This document shows positions 48,576 through 62,124 of a stretch of 64,000 bases of DNA, one piece after another. The notes beneath the pieces are model-generated. The model had not been told where the DNA came from and ran no database searches. It saw only the letters and a list, made by a program, of their open reading frames with translations. Each line of letters opens with the position of its first letter. Position 1 is the first letter of the stretch. The stretch comes from Channa striata. Lineage: Eukaryota > Chordata > Actinopteri > Anabantiformes > Channidae. The DNA is taken from assembly GCA_033026295.1 (NCBI GenBank), contig CM065183.1, positions 3,472,001-3,536,000 of the forward strand, given 5' to 3'. The position numbers and the translations under genes are program-made.

Positions 48576-51500
48576 CTTTAAGTTTTGACTTCTGATAAAT
48601 TCTAAAATTATGCCAATGTTTCCTCTAAAAACTTTTTCAGGCACAGTGGCTAGAGAATAATAGATGTTTTGCTTAAAATGGTGCCAAATATTTTATTTCC
48701 TCTGCAATGCAATACTTTTGATTAGAAATACAGAAACAACAGATAACTATAATATTATATAACATAATCCACAAATAAAATAAAACCATAATAAACTTTT
48801 AAGTTGGTGCAACTCCTCAGCAATTTCAAAACAAACACATTTTCCCATGAACACTGTGCATGACTCATTGCTGCACTTAAATTTTCTTGGTTTAAAAAAA
48901 AAAAAACATTCACCATGACGACATTGTATGAAAATCCTCCTACAAGAGGCCCATTTATTGATATTCTCAACAGGCTCCCTAGTGTTCTCCTTGCATCCTG
49001 TTCCCAGGGTATGTTTTTACCTACTGAAAGTGAAGATTTTCCTTTATTATAAATTCTTTCAAGCATTTTTTCAAAGTGTGATACAACTAAAGACTATTTT
49101 TGGGGTTCTATAGGAAACCTGGGTATCAGATATTCTGTTTACATCTTCCAGCTAGTTCACCTGCAGCTCGTGTTTGACCTGTGTTCTGTATACCTTTGTC
49201 CCCAAATGCTGTGTTCAGTTTTCCATCTCGCCCTAATTTTTGCTTTTTTGGTATTTATTAGTAGGCTGTGCAATAGACAAATCCATGTCATCTTTATACA
49301 GGATCTGTTTTGCAAAGAAACATCAAAGCCATGTTTAGAGATCCTGGTTTACTGTTTCTGCGACCTAATAAGGAGCTAACCATGTTCTCGTGTAACTCAG
49401 AATGACTCACTCACACCCAAGAGTCCCTGGCAAGGCCATTCGGTCCTGTGTCACAAAGCCAAATGACTTCCCTCACTAGGGAGGGAGGGAATAAGAGGAG
49501 AGGTTCACACATGGCAGTCAGATGCTGGCTGGATTGGGCAGTCGCCAGGTTCAATTGTTGTCCTGGCTGAAACAAGAATTTACAGAATTTTTCTTTGCAG
49601 CAGTAGGCTCCATTTGCACAATTCAGCGTTGTATGATTTTCCTTTGCTTCGCAAATAGCAAGTGCCATGGTTGTAGAAGTGTCCATCACTTGTTGCTAGT
49701 ACTTTCAGAGATTTTTTTTTTTTTTTTTTAGAAAATCACTTCCATTCGCTTAGTAATTTTCAGAGATAATTTTCACGTAACATGTTTACATATTAGAGCA
49801 GTCATCTGCTGCCCTCTAACTAGAATTGCTAGAATGTGAATATTTATCATGACATGTTGACCAGTGTGGTTGTTGTTCTCCTGTGTTAGTTGCTCTGTCC
49901 CTAAATGGCCTCACGGCACTCGGCGGACCGATAGTTTGATCTCAGACACAGTGTGCCCCAAACACAACAGGCAAGTTGTTTTCATTGTCCAGTCTAAATA
50001 GGCCATTCTAATTATCATTTGGGAAAGGAATGGCTTATGCTTAGTTTATGCAAAATTGCTGCAGTGCAAACAAAGAGATTTCATGATAAAACTTTGCATT
50101 CAGTCCCTTGAAAAGTGTAGTTCACATCCATCTCTACTGGTAAATCGCTGGGCTGTGTTTTCAAATTAAAACATTTTCCCTCGGCAGGCTCTTATCAGTG
50201 CAGCATATTTAGTTATGAAACTAACATCCTGTGTAGTGTAGGTAAATGACAAATGTCTTTGTTTTCAAAGAGATCAAATAATCTTTTGTTCTGCCCTCGC
50301 TGTGTTGGTGCAATTGTCCAATTCCCATGCCTCCTTCATTACGGAGACAAGGAAGTTTTTTTGTTTAGACAAATCCTAGAATAGTTTGTCAGCCCGACAG
50401 GGTTTTTAGCCTTGTTGATTTATAGTGCTGTCTGGCAAATCACCATCGAAACACATTAATGGGAGTCATCAGATTATTATATTAAATATTGAAACATATA
50501 CAACATATTAGGATATATGTGTTTAAATGTGTATTATTTACCTCGTAGCTGTCATGCAGAAACTAGTCAGAAGAACGTTTTTAAATGTCTTGTTTGCTAA
50601 ACGTTATCCATGTTTCTTCCTGTATGTTTCCCTGTATGGACTGACTCATTTTCCTCCCCTTCCTTTCTGCTGTGGTTGTTTTGGACCATTTTGCTAGTTT
50701 TTTATTGTAGTGAAAGAATTATGAATTGTTTGCTTACAAAAGGAACATAGCTATAAGTGGAGATGCAATGGATTAGCATCATAAAACAGCCTGAGAGTGG
50801 AATGTGGCCAGTGTACATGGGTTTGTGAAACAAATCCCCGTCTCTGGGTTATGAAGAGTGGGTCAGGTTTTGTTACACACACACAACTGTTTCATTATTA
50901 GATAACAGCTGACGTGCAGTACAGTTAGGTTGGAAGTGCTGCCATTCCCTGATCGCAAGCAGATTTTTAGTCTTACTGACTGCTTGCCGGACAACGTTTT
51001 CTGGATACGATGGTTCTGATGTAATCAGCCTCAACACCTCCAGGACAGTCTGGTCAGCTGCGCTTCTTCTTTGCAGCCATCGTCAGCTGACGTTTTAAAC
51101 ACGTCCTGCTGCCACAGACTGCTTGTCTGCTTGACCTTATTTAGCTTCTCTACAAAGACACACAGTCATCTTAGCTATTAAAGTATGATGCACACACAGT
51201 TCCAATAGAACGCCATCAAGCAGCACACACTCACCCACAGCAAATATTGAACACGGTCGGAATGGTAGATCCTGAAGGTGGCTGAAGATATCAAGAGAGA
51301 GCACTAGGTCACAATTGTTATACGTCGATTTTTTTACGCAGGTTTTTGAGATGACATTGGAAACAAGCTGAGAAATAAAGCACGTTGCAAGTGTCCCCTC
51401 GTTACATCTACGGTTGCAATGTGTGCGCACAGCGTTACTAAGCTCGGAAAAGGCTGCGGTTGTCATCAGGTTGCATTGATGCATCCTCTGGAGTGAAATG

Positions 51501-53620
51501 GAGCCGCACCATAAACCGTTTAGCTTAAGACAGTTAAATATGTTTGGGTAGTTACTAGTTAACAGTAGAAACCTGCTGCCATCAGAGCAAGCCAACACAC
51601 TGTGCCTGTAATTTTTGGTACAGAGATTAATTCTAGAATATAGTATAGGTATACAACCTATAGTACTGTTTGTCACACTCCACTTACAAGTTGATCTGAA
51701 TGTGCTTGCAGATCAGTTCCTTGTCGAGCCCGAATTAAACAATCCTAGTTTCATTTTGGTCAAGATCATGACCAGAGATCATGCTGAATCAGAACCATTA
51801 CTTTGATGTACTGGAAGCAAATCAGATGTGTTCTGCCTGACCAGGATGTAGATCTGTTTTTCTGCTGTTGCCTTTCTTGTCTTCATATGTCAGAGCTGGA
51901 GGCCGATGGGCAGGACAGTGCCTGCTTCAGCAGGTCTGGGCAGTGCACTCTACACCTAAGGCCCGTGGCCTGGAGGAGGATGATTTCCTCGCAGTGCTGT
52001 ACCTGTTCACCCAGCTGTGACCTCTGTTCTTCCATGGAGGAGAACTGATGGTGTGGGATTATGGCTTGGTCAAAGCTAGCAATATTTCACAAGCACTTTG
52101 TTCATTTAGGTTGTTATCAGAAATCCAAGTTCTGGGCTTTCATTTGTGCCATGTGAGAAACGTTGAAAAGCACTGTATAAAGACAGATTTACTATTAAGA
52201 AGTCTTATCTTGACATTAAGTACTTAATGAAATTTCTCAGTTGCTGAAGGTGGTGCCAAAAACAACATTATCATAACTGAATGATGTCACTCATAAAGCA
52301 TACATACACATTCTTGCTCATAGTGTATGAGAGGAAGTCGGCATATAAAAAAGTAGGATACATTCTGATTGGACCCATATGTGAGGCTTGTTACAGTGGA
52401 CGGCCCATAAACATTTCACTGACTATGAAATCAGTTAATTTGGCCCACATTTTCAGACACATAAGAACACATAATGTATATTTTTTTAGGGCTTTACACT
52501 GTTGTGCATAAATGAAAAGAGACATGATGGTATGGATAGATACAGTGTCTACATTAAATCTGTACGCCCTGAGTCGATTTCATAACAATGAAACAATTAT
52601 CAGTGAACAGAAAAAAAGAGGTAAAACAGTTTTTCTTCTAAGTACAAAAAACGATCCTATGATTCTCATTACCCCGGTGTCTTGACAGTTTTGCATAATC
52701 GTTCAAGTGTGTTAAGTCTGTGTGACCCGGTGTTAGAGTATTTACTTTGTAGGTAATTGGCTAACAAGAATCCTGGTAGACAGTCCAAGCTGTTGCTGGA
52801 GGAGTTGAGCTTTCCGGAGGAGAAAAGTTAGGTGTTGGGTAGAGTAATCCATAACTTTTCGGGCATGGTGAACAGCACAGGCTATAAACTTGTATAATGT
52901 GTGAATGGTTTTAGAAACAGTAAGGAATTGATTATAGTTTTAATATATGGACACACTCTTGGGCTATAAATCTAAATATAAGTCCCTCATCTGAATGGCT
53001 GGTTCCCTTTAGAGACTTTATGTTGTGAAAATACACTTAGCAAATGGCAGAGTTGAAGACCAGATGACTTGGACCATAAGTTCCACGAATGTAGCATCAT
53101 CGTTCAGATACGATTTCAAGTCTCACTTTGTCATTTTATGGCTTGTGAAGCCACATGGGGCTAATAATGATTTAACCTTCATAGAGATAATTGTAGTATT
53201 AGTTTCTCTGGTTTGTCACTCTCATAGCAAGTTATTGGTTGTGAGACCCAGAGTGATTAATGTCATGTCAAGCTACAGTATATTATCGTTACACTGCCTC
53301 TTATAATTAGGAAGTTAAAAGGAGAAAGATCATGTAGCTGGCTGACTGCTGTGACTATCCTTGTCATTGTTATTTATTTGAAACAAATCTTAAATAAATC
53401 TGCCCCTCTGCTTAACAAAAGCATTCTTGTGAGATGAGTAATTTGTGCGTGTTGACTTTGCAGCTCACTTGAGGTCGTGCATATTGTATGCATTTGGTCT
53501 GCTACCCATGAACAAATCTTCCAAGTATAACAATCTCATTTATGTACAGTACAGCTTTATCTGCCGTTCTCCCACTGATATATTTAAATTAATAAAATTA
53601 CATTTCCTTCTGTTCTACAG

Positions 53621-53692
53621 AGACCTGAGGTTCAACAAAATCAAGGATTTACAACCAGGTTCCTTCAGGCGATTAAAGAACCTCAACACACT
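53621..53692 (+). CDS. pxdn: pxdn exon 2: LRR 1
   Basis: A 72-nt exon, phase 2 to 2, encoding one leucine-rich repeat. It reads DLRFNKIKDLQPGSFRRLKN then LNTL, with the Leu codons at both edges split CT|N. It matches human PXDN [20 protein letters not shown]. Acceptor TTCTGTTCTACAG, donor CT|GTAAGT. Confidence 0.95.
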
Positions 53693-54199
53693 GTAAGTTT
53701 TTGTTCTTGCTCTGCATTGCACAGTTGAGACCTTTTGATACTTAGAGTAAAATCTTTTTGTGGTCATACAGTAAATACATAGTCTTGCTTTGACATTGTT
53801 TCCTAAATAATGTGCAGGTAATGTAAACTGCTGTTGGTAACAAAAATTGTTCTCGAGGAACCAATAATTAAAATGTAATCAAGCTACTTTCCTTTCAGTA
53901 ACACTGCAGAATGATTGCCACTTCCTTAGAAAGTCCTGTTTGTCTTGCACACGTTGGCAGATTTTTGCTCTCTTCTGCTATGGTTTCACACATGTAGGTC
54001 AGCTCGTAATCTGTGAAGAATTTATTTTTCCGCTTGGGTCATTTATAATTTGTCCAACCTGCTAGATAGTGCATTGCTTAGCTTGTTAAAAGTTTTTCAT
54101 GGTCAATGTAACATTTTAGTAACCTTCTTGGAGTTTGGTTTAAAAAAACACACACACACACACGCTTCAGTTTATGTGACCATAATCTGCAACAATATT

Positions 54200-55590
54200 C
54201 TATCTATCTACTATCTTTAACTATTTAAGGTCATTGGGAGCTGGAGCCTAACCCAGCTGTCATTTGGTGAGAGGCATGGTTCAACAGTCTGTCTCATGGC
54301 CAACACAAGGACATATACAAACACTCACCAATTAAACTAACCTAACATGCACTTCTTTGGACTATGAGAGGAAATTGGAATATCCAGAAGAAACCCATGC
54401 AAACAAATGGTTGTGTCTATAACCGGTGTTCCCTGAAGGAGAGGAACAAGGTACAACACAAGTGGAGATGATGCCCTTGTGTGGACTGACATTTCATATC
54501 AATAGACTCAACTTGTTCAAATGTAGAACCGCCAGAGGGCCTCACGCACGAACGGTAAATTCCAAGATAAACTGTTGCACCTGAATGCAGGTTGTAAATG
54601 GGATACAAAAAGCAGCTGCCAACAGGTGAGCGCCAAGTGACACTCAAAACCATTATGGCAAGTGGAATTAGCTGCCATTATTAGTACACTTTATTGGTAG
54701 AGAAGGAAAGACCCCTCTCCACGGGTGGGCCACTGGACTTTCAGTTTCTCAACTGCTCAACAGTAGAGGGTTTAAAGGGAGTGTCATCACAGCAGCAGTA
54801 CTTCCCTGAGCGGATGGCAGAGCCTTCTGCTTGTCCTTCGACACCCATGTCCATGTCAGTGCTGATTTCAAACACGTAATTGTCATTATGCTCAGCAGTT
54901 AACAATAGTTCTGCATGGTCACGCTGACGGGGAGTTCATGGTCCTCCGGCCCCTCCACAAAGTCCATCTGCTCTCCCCAGCAAAGAGCGGTGACATCAGA
55001 TGAAAAATCCTCATCATTAGACACAGGCGAAGCTGGTTCAGCCAACTTGGAGAGGAGGGGGTTGTCCTGAGCGACTGCAGTCTTCCTCAGCACCCCTTTC
55101 ACAAATGGGAGCCATTGTTCCACGATTGAGCGCTGGAGCTGGGAGACGACTCACCAGCTGAGACTGTAGCTGCCAACACCAACAAGAACAGTTAAATTAA
55201 TTTAGAGTCAAGTTCCAATGAGCAAATAAAGAGCTAACTAGCAGTGCCCGTCAACTGCAAAGCATTAGGTGTTCCTAGCGAGGTGAAGAGCGTAAGAACT
55301 AAGGAGACAGCTGTGGTGCCAGGGGTTTATATGTGCAGACGGGGCTGCACGTACATCACCACAGGCTGCTAGCCTTTACGGCGTGAATAAAAGTTTCCTC
55401 AGCCAGGGCCACATGAGGGTGTGATGTCCCATACTGGTCTTGCACCGAACGAATCAACTGAAAGGGAACATGGGAAGAACATCCAAACCCCATAGAGACG
55501 GGCCACAGCTGACAGGTAGATTTGAACGAAGGGAACTTTTAACTTTAAAGTGGCAGCACTAAAAACCTCACCACCATGCTACACACTGTC
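54200..55590 (-). mobile_element. SINE-like repeat split by an insertion
   Basis: 54,200-54,405 reads GGAGCTGGAGCCTAACCCAG, then CACCAATTAAACTAACCTAA, CTTTGGACTATGAGAGGAAA and AGAAACCCATGCAAAC. 55,468-55,590 continues ATGGGAAGAACATCCAAACC then TTTGAACGAAGGGAA and CACCACCATGC. Together these give the reverse complement of the common teleost repeat whose fragment also lies at 23,105. The 1-kb stretch between the halves is foreign to it. Confidence 0.75.
54406..55467. mobile_element. non-autonomous DNA transposon nested in SINE-like repeat
   Basis: The insert begins near GGTGTTCCCTGAAGGAGAGG (54,425) and ends near CAACTGAAAGGGAAC, so GTTCCCT sits inverted at the two ends. ATGG flanks both sides (54,407-54,410 and 55,469-55,472), a possible target duplication. 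Phrases such as CACCACAGGCTGCTAGC and TTTACGGCGTGAATAAAAGT near the right end are typical of this fish element class, from memory. No transposase is present. Confidence 0.6.
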
Positions 55591-56190
55591 CTTCTAATTT
55601 TGGGAGACATTATTGAGATGCTTTCTCATCGACTCCTGGGTTGTTGATGAGATGGAGGCCATGGATATACTGTAGTTTGTGAATGTGAAGAAAGTCCCTT
55701 AAGGCAGGAGAAAAGCCCAGCATCGTCTTTGAGCCAACCAGCCATGTGGACTGTTGGCTTTATATGCTGAACAGCAATTTGGGCAACTGCAGCCTGAAAA
55801 CACAAAAATCCTAAACTTGGGTCATCTTTAAACTTCAGTGACATGTCCGATATAGCCGTTGTGCAAACAGAAATGTGTCCATAACATATGTTGAAGGGGG
55901 GAGTTTTGAGTTCTCGGTAGATTTCATATCATTGTCTTGTGCTTTTTTCATTTATTTATTGAGGTTTTGTTCATATTTTCTGTGGCATCACACACAGTAA
56001 ATAAATTGGCACAGAAAATGCATAAAACATTTCTAAATGCAGAACAAAAGTTAAATTGCGCAAACAAGCTAAACAGATAAATTTAACAACCCGTTTACGA
56101 AGAGATGTCAGGGGTCAAATAAACTCTGTGTTGTCTTGATTCTTTCTATCTTGTAATCACAAAATAATCTATGGTTTCTTTTCATCACAG

Positions 56191-56262
56191 TCTCCTCAAC
56201 AACAACCATATACGAAGGATTCCCAGAGGGGCTTTTGAAGACTTGGAAAACCTCAAATATCT
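56191..56262 (+). CDS. pxdn: pxdn exon 3: LRR 2
   Basis: A 72-nt exon, phase 2 to 2. It encodes [20 protein letters not shown] then LKYL, matching human [20 protein letters not shown]. Acceptor TTTTCATCACAG, donor CT|GTGAGT. Confidence 0.96.
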
Positions 56263-58765
56263 GTGAGTTGCCCTTATTGAGGTTACACTCATTTATTTTC
56301 AGGTAACTTTTCTCTGGGATTGCATGTTTGCTCACTTTGTGTGTCACTCACAAGAGTTCCAAGACCACTGTCTGTGCTCACACTTGGTAATAGTCTGATT
56401 TCCTTGGGTGAGCTTCAGAAGATCTTGAAGATAATGAACGTCACATTTAATTTTCTTTGTGTTATTTGTTTTCTTGTTACGGGGGCTATTTTAAACTGCT
56501 CATTCACTGTTCTCCAGCTGCGGGGTAGATTTTATCTCCCACTTCGACTCTTTACTTCCTTTAGACCATTCCCTGTCATCTTTGAGGTCCTCTAAACATT
56601 GTGGTTCTATACAACCACCTTTTGCCTCCAACACCCACCATAAACTAGTCAAGCAGAGGTCAATGCAAGCCTTTGTGGGAACATTTCACAGTTTTTTATT
56701 ATTTATAATATTTAATTATTCAGTTGCATTGCATTCGTCTGTAAATCTCCATCATTGTATTGAAGTTGATTGATTTCTGCAGAGCAACTAAAAAAATTTT
56801 TAACGTATTAGTTTTTCCTTAATATGCATATTGTAACTTATTTTTGTGAGCGTTAATATAGATAAGGTAACAAAAAGATCAAGAAGAGATATCCACATGG
56901 GTCTGAAATGGACCATTTAACAAAAAACATTTTGAACATTTTGATTTCTGAGTGAATGGTTTTCACGAGGCCTATCTTCTGGTTCAGTGTAGGCTGGTTA
57001 AATGTACCACAGCGGTTTGATGAGTAATACCACTTAAGGATATCTGTTCATTGCAGTGAAGCCCACAGCTTCCCACTCTAGTTTCCCATGTAAACCTCAC
57101 ACACTAAAATATATGTGTGTGTGCAGCTGTTTTACACTGGCTCACAAAGTCAGGCTTCTAGATGGGAAGTTTTGAAATTGAAGGCACAACTTTAACTCCG
57201 TTTGCTATTCACAGGGTCACCAGAGTGAAACCATTACCCGCTTAATTTTACTAAATTGCTCTGAGTGTAGTTTCCCTTTGGTCCTGCTTGTTCTAGTAAA
57301 AGGCCATCTGGAACATATATTAAAGCAGAGTTATTTTTCTGTGAATGTCACTTGTGGCTTTTAGCCCAGTTTATGAAAGTGAGTTTTTTTTTGCTTTTGT
57401 AAGAAATGCGATAGAGCAGCACTGACACAGATAGTAAATAGCATTTCAAATTACATGCATTGATAAAAATAATATGTTTTATTTTTATAAATCAGATATC
57501 TGTATGGTTTGCCACTTCTCCTGTGGGCAGTGGTAAAACCAGAAATAGAGTGACGAAAGATTAAAAGGCAGACAGCTGTAAGCCTGTGCTGTTCGAGTGT
57601 CACATTTCTTCAACAAGAATAACTGACAGAAAATATCTACACTTCAACAATGTTTGCCTTTCACTGTGCTAAAATATCAAGTTGATCTATAAAGAAAAAC
57701 AGTGGAGAGTCAGTTTGACTTTTAGTTTTAATCGTATGAAATTAAGAATGTTGCAGAACTCACCTGTCCAGCAGAAGTGACCTGTTTACATCAGACAATA
57801 ACCTGTCTACATTACATGTGTGTTTTGCAGTTTTATGTTAACTTATTATTGTATGTGAAAGTGAGCAGCAGTTAAGAAATTTAAGTTTTCCACAGTTTTA
57901 TTATAACGATTAAAACTCCACAAAAACAATGACTTCATCTTGCACTGGCTACTCAGGTCTTTGGGACAGCTATGTATCCCGAATTTCTGTTTAGTCAAGC
58001 CCATCTGTAGCTGCAGACAAACACACTGCAGCTATGTAGATGGGCAAATACGTGTTATATGACTACAGCCTCACTCTCCACAAAGCTCAGTACTTTTTTC
58101 ACTTTTTAATTTCATTTTGGTTTTTATTTTAATTTATTTTAGTGTAAATAACTTACTGGAAAACTGTGGCAAAATTTGTCACCGTAATTGGTTTTTGCCG
58201 TGTATTTTTTAGGATCAAGTGATGCAATATGTATTAAAGGGGATTACAGTTTAATATATTGCGATACTGTAAGTAAGGCGATATGCATAGCAATTTTATT
58301 CAATATTTAACAGTAGGAACTTTTCAGTGTATAAACAAAAACGATTATATGCATAAAATATTTACAAAAGTTTTCATTATATGCAGTCAAAGAAGCAGAA
58401 AATAAACCGCTGTCTGCCACAAAATTTGTTTTTTGAGAATTATTCCCGTATCGCAAAAATCATACATTATTGCAAAAAATGTGTACCGCTATTTTCTTCA
58501 CACTCCTATAACTACTGGTGTTCATATGAAGCAGGATGGTGTAGTATGTGCTAGTATGTGATTACCTTAATAAACTCTGCACCTTTCTATTAACAAACCC
58601 AAATAGTAGCATAACAAGCGTTTTATCTTTCAGTGGCAGGCAAACAATCATTTTTACGTGATCTGAGCCTTTCTACTTTCTCTCATTGTAACCAGGTAGG
58701 ATTCAGATCAGCCTGTGTGACTGTAAGTGTGTGTCACTAATGTTACTGATTATCTCTCCTTTCAG
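56263..58765 (+). other. pxdn intron 3
   Basis: A 2.5-kb AT-rich intron. I recognise no exon or transposon. The acceptor is TCTCCTTTCAG. Confidence 0.7.
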
Positions 58766-58837
58766 CTATTTGTACAAGAATGAAATCCAATCAATTGACA
58801 GACAAGCATTTAAGGGGCTTGTCTCTCTTGAGCAACT
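58766..58837 (+). CDS. pxdn: pxdn exon 4: LRR 3
   Basis: A 72-nt exon, phase 2 to 2. It encodes [20 protein letters not shown] then LEQL, against human [20 protein letters not shown]. It is the most conserved repeat in the window. Donor ACT|GTAAGT. Confidence 0.97.
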
Positions 58838-60451
58838 GTAAGTGAACAACTTCCTTGTGCACCTTTTCCTTCTACCTGCCCTGCTGTTCCTCCTCCGCCT
58901 ACTGTCTCACCATGTGTGAAAAAACAATAATAATAATAACAATAAAACGCCTACCTGCCCAGCTGAAAAATTGCTATAGACTTCATGAAGCCTAATGTTG
59001 TCTGCATTGTCAAGCCAAGTTGTGATTTATTGGTGCATCATTAATGTTGGCATAAGTTTTTGCTTTTATGAATGATGTGTAGGCTGGTATTATGATGTCT
59101 CTGTTCAGTCAGTTATGAATGCTGTGAACCTCTTCCTCTGCCACTTTCCCCACATGTGCCCCTCTATGCACTTCTCCGCCACCACCATGCATGCCATGTG
59201 TGCACTCACCCTTATATGTCGCACTGACCCCCTTTGGCCCTTTTGCATGAATCACATGTATGGTGGTCGTAAGCACCAAAGTTTAAAGCATGAAATCCAG
59301 CCCGGTGCTGCCAGTGATGCTGGCCGTGTTCTGCTGGGGTCAGAGGTTCTGCTTTTCAGCAGGGGCTTGTCTTCTATAACATTTTTCAAATCTGAAAGTG
59401 TTTTTTTGTAAATAACCTTGTTTTTGGTCTGCGTGGGAAAAAAATTGAAACTACATTTTCTACAAAAGCTCTGTTACGTCTTCACACACTGGCATATTTG
59501 ACAATAGAAAACATTAGCAAGTGTTATTTTCCCTTTAAGAGGTTTGGGTTGTGATTTAGTTTCTATAGCTGATGGGCACACTTTGCAAAGTAAGCTTTCA
59601 CTACTCTTCCTGCCACCTAAAATTGGAACAGCTATATTGTATCACAAAATGTTATGAAGGTGCAATGACTCAGTGATTCAGAGGAGGCATTAAGGGGCTC
59701 TAAAAGTGGTAAACTGCTGCCTTTTTTCTTTCTACTTTTCTGGCTGTTTGTGTTTTTTCTCCTGCCTTTTCACTTTAGTCAGCATCCAACATCCAGCACA
59801 GCACAGCAAATAAGCAACATCTGGAATATACCTAAAGATAAACCCAAGAAGAATTTTCTTGGGTGGAAGACATGTAGAAGGAAATGTTATTTTATTGTTT
59901 TTGTTTTTACTTCTATAGTGTTCTAGTCTTTCTGTGTGTGCCTGTTTTGCTTCTGCAGTTGCTTTGACTGTTGCTTCCCCCTGACGATGAGAGTAGATGC
60001 CCAACTGGACCCTTAAAGTTACCTCAAAATCAGCTTTTGGATTTCATTTGTTAAGCATTATTTGTTTCACATATGGCTTGATTTATTTTTTTCCTAGCTC
60101 AGAGCTTTGGGGAATTTTTTGTATTCCATTTCATAGTTGCTTTATAGTTAGCATCACAATTCAAACCCAGACTGCCATATATTTTCAGAACCTGTATATC
60201 AGTCAAGATTCGTGCCTGGTCTGGTGTGTACACATACAGTATATACTGTATGCACTACTGGCTACTCCAGAATTGTACAGGTGTACCTAATAAACTGGCC
60301 AGTGAGTGTATATAAATACTCACTGTATATAAAAATAGTAATCTGAGTTGCCAGAACAACAGAGGGTCCTAATAGAGTATGTAATGTATTTAGATAGACA
60401 GGGAGCTCCTCCAGTTTTACTGTGTTTTGTCTGCACGTTGTTCTCTTCCAG
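58838..60451 (+). other. pxdn intron 4
   Basis: No exon is seen. Near the end, 60,281-60,310 (GTGTACCTAATAAACTGGCC, then AGTGAGTGTA) is the typical end of a common fish dispersed repeat whose rest I cannot trace. The acceptor is GTTCTCTTCCAG. Confidence 0.7.
60281..60310. mobile_element. terminal fragment of a dispersed fish repeat
   Basis: GTGTACCTAATAAACTGGCC followed by AGTGAGTGTA is the recurrent terminal sequence of an abundant teleost transposon. The family name is uncertain. A 17-base match occurs at 29,262-29,278. Confidence 0.55.
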
Positions 60452-60523
60452 GTACCTGCACTTCAACAACATCGAATCGTTGGAACCAGAATCATTCACC
60501 CATCTACCAAAGCTGGAACGACT
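60452..60523 (+). CDS. pxdn: pxdn exon 5: LRR 4
   Basis: A 72-nt exon, phase 2 to 2. It encodes YLHFNNIESLEPESFTHLPK then LERL, against human [20 protein letters not shown]. Donor ACT|GTAAGT. Confidence 0.96.
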
Positions 60524-62124
60524 GTAAGTTCCAAAAAGTTCCTGAAAGTATCCAGGTCTCACACAATCTTACAGCAAAACATGTGGTTTATCCCATATTT
60601 GTAATTACAACATATACTGATGAAATATTTATAAGTAATATTTGAACCTGTTATTCCAGCTTTGTTGCAGATAGTTTTAGCTATGGATGGTGCCATGCAT
60701 TGTGCTGTAATTGCATATTTAAGCATTTCACACTATATGCCTGTAAAATAATATAAATAATTGTTTGGTTGACAGGTGTGAATTAGTTATTTGTTAGCAA
60801 AGAAAAGCACTGTACATAATTTCAGTTTTGACTATCCATGAATCTAGATAAATGATAGCTGGATAGATAGAATTTCCTCCACTAAAGCCCAGTTAATTAC
60901 TATTTTTCTTCTTAACTTGAACTCTTTAGGGTGCTCTGATTGACACAGATCGTGGCTGACGCTGCTGCAGACTTATATTTCCCATTTCACATTTCTACAT
61001 ATAAATCAAAGCCTTTATAACCTAAAACCATATTTGCAGTTTCGTACTGCTATACAAAGCTCATATATAGTGTATTTGTCCGTAAAGTGGTCCGGTGTTG
61101 GTGGAACGTTGTACGTAACTCAAACGTTCAGCAGCCTCACTCCCAATAGTCAAAACAACTGCTGAAAAAAGAATTTCCTCTTGCATCCATCTTATAAAAG
61201 GAAACCCCTCTTCTCAAAGCACTTTGCTTTAATGTTTTTACCTTGACATAGACTTTTGCGTCTCTTGTACCTCACTTGTAGCTTAAACATAAATAAACAA
61301 TCTGTTCTTTTGCACACAGTGTACCATTATGATTAGTATTTAGCCTGTAAGTCCCTAGTACTACTTCTAGATATGAACTTTCATCTCAGCGTGCAGATGT
61401 GGTGTAGCCTCTGCTTCTAAAACTCATCAGCAGATGTCTAAGGGTTGAAAAGTCCTGGTAAATGTCTGTTTCATTGTCCCTGTTTATGGGTTGGTTGCTG
61501 CCAAGTCTTTACATACTTTGCACTCTGGAGAAGACATGAAATTGAGGGACACCTGCAAAAAGGGGGAAAGGGGGAGAAAAGGAATTCCCAGTTGCACAGT
61601 GAGTTGCTTGTTGGGGAATATCTCCATGGTTACAGCCAAAGCAGTAATTTTGGCAAAAGGTCCAGAGAGCATAACTCCAGATTTCCAAATTTTTACACTC
61701 TAAGATAGAAGAACTGCATAGGAGATGACGTTGATTTATAGTCATTCAAAATATATTTATATATATATATATTTTTTGAGGAATGTCTTTGGGTGGAGTC
61801 TTAAATAAACAAGAACATTTATTGATGTCCTGCTTTTAGCCAAAGAATGCAAGTCTCAGGGGCCACCACATTGAGGCGCCATAGCATATCTGAGATAAAA
61901 TGATCATATTTCTAGCCTCTTTTGGGAAGATGACATTTGATATTGACTATATATTAGTTGATAGATATCTTTTGTTCATTTACATTATACATATTCCTTA
62001 TATTTTAGTAGTAGACTGAATTTTAGCTTGTAGTGGTCTTTAAAGCCAGTGATGTGGGGAAAGCTAGCTTTACAGTACTAGACCTTGAGAAAACATTTTT
62101 ATAATTTTTCTCTCTCCCTCTTAG
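60524..62124 (+). other. pxdn intron 5
   Basis: An AT-rich intron without a recognised exon. A short TA run lies at 61,757-61,772. The acceptor is CTCTCTCCCTCTTAG. Confidence 0.7.

Larger units (their letters stand above)
44080..53620 (+). other. pxdn intron 1
   Basis: A 9.5-kb intron. It contains a TG microsatellite (44,638-44,664), an AT/GATA-rich repeat (45,670-45,739), a CA run (48,249-48,269), a Tc1-like transposase relic (48,290-48,575) and a T18 run (49,722-49,739). Two long open frames (+ strand to 45,693; - strand 51,137-51,676) show no family resemblance and are taken as chance. Confidence 0.75.
53693..56190 (+). other. pxdn intron 2
   Basis: No exon is seen. Its main content is a SINE-like repeat in reverse orientation interrupted by a transposon of about 1 kb (54,200-55,590). 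A CA run of 18 bases lies near 54,147. Confidence 0.75.

Noticed and set aside
51137..51676. 179-codon minus-strand open frame in pxdn intron 1
   Set aside because: No recognisable domain, Cys/Leu-rich as random AT-rich DNA often is, and no splice or promoter context.
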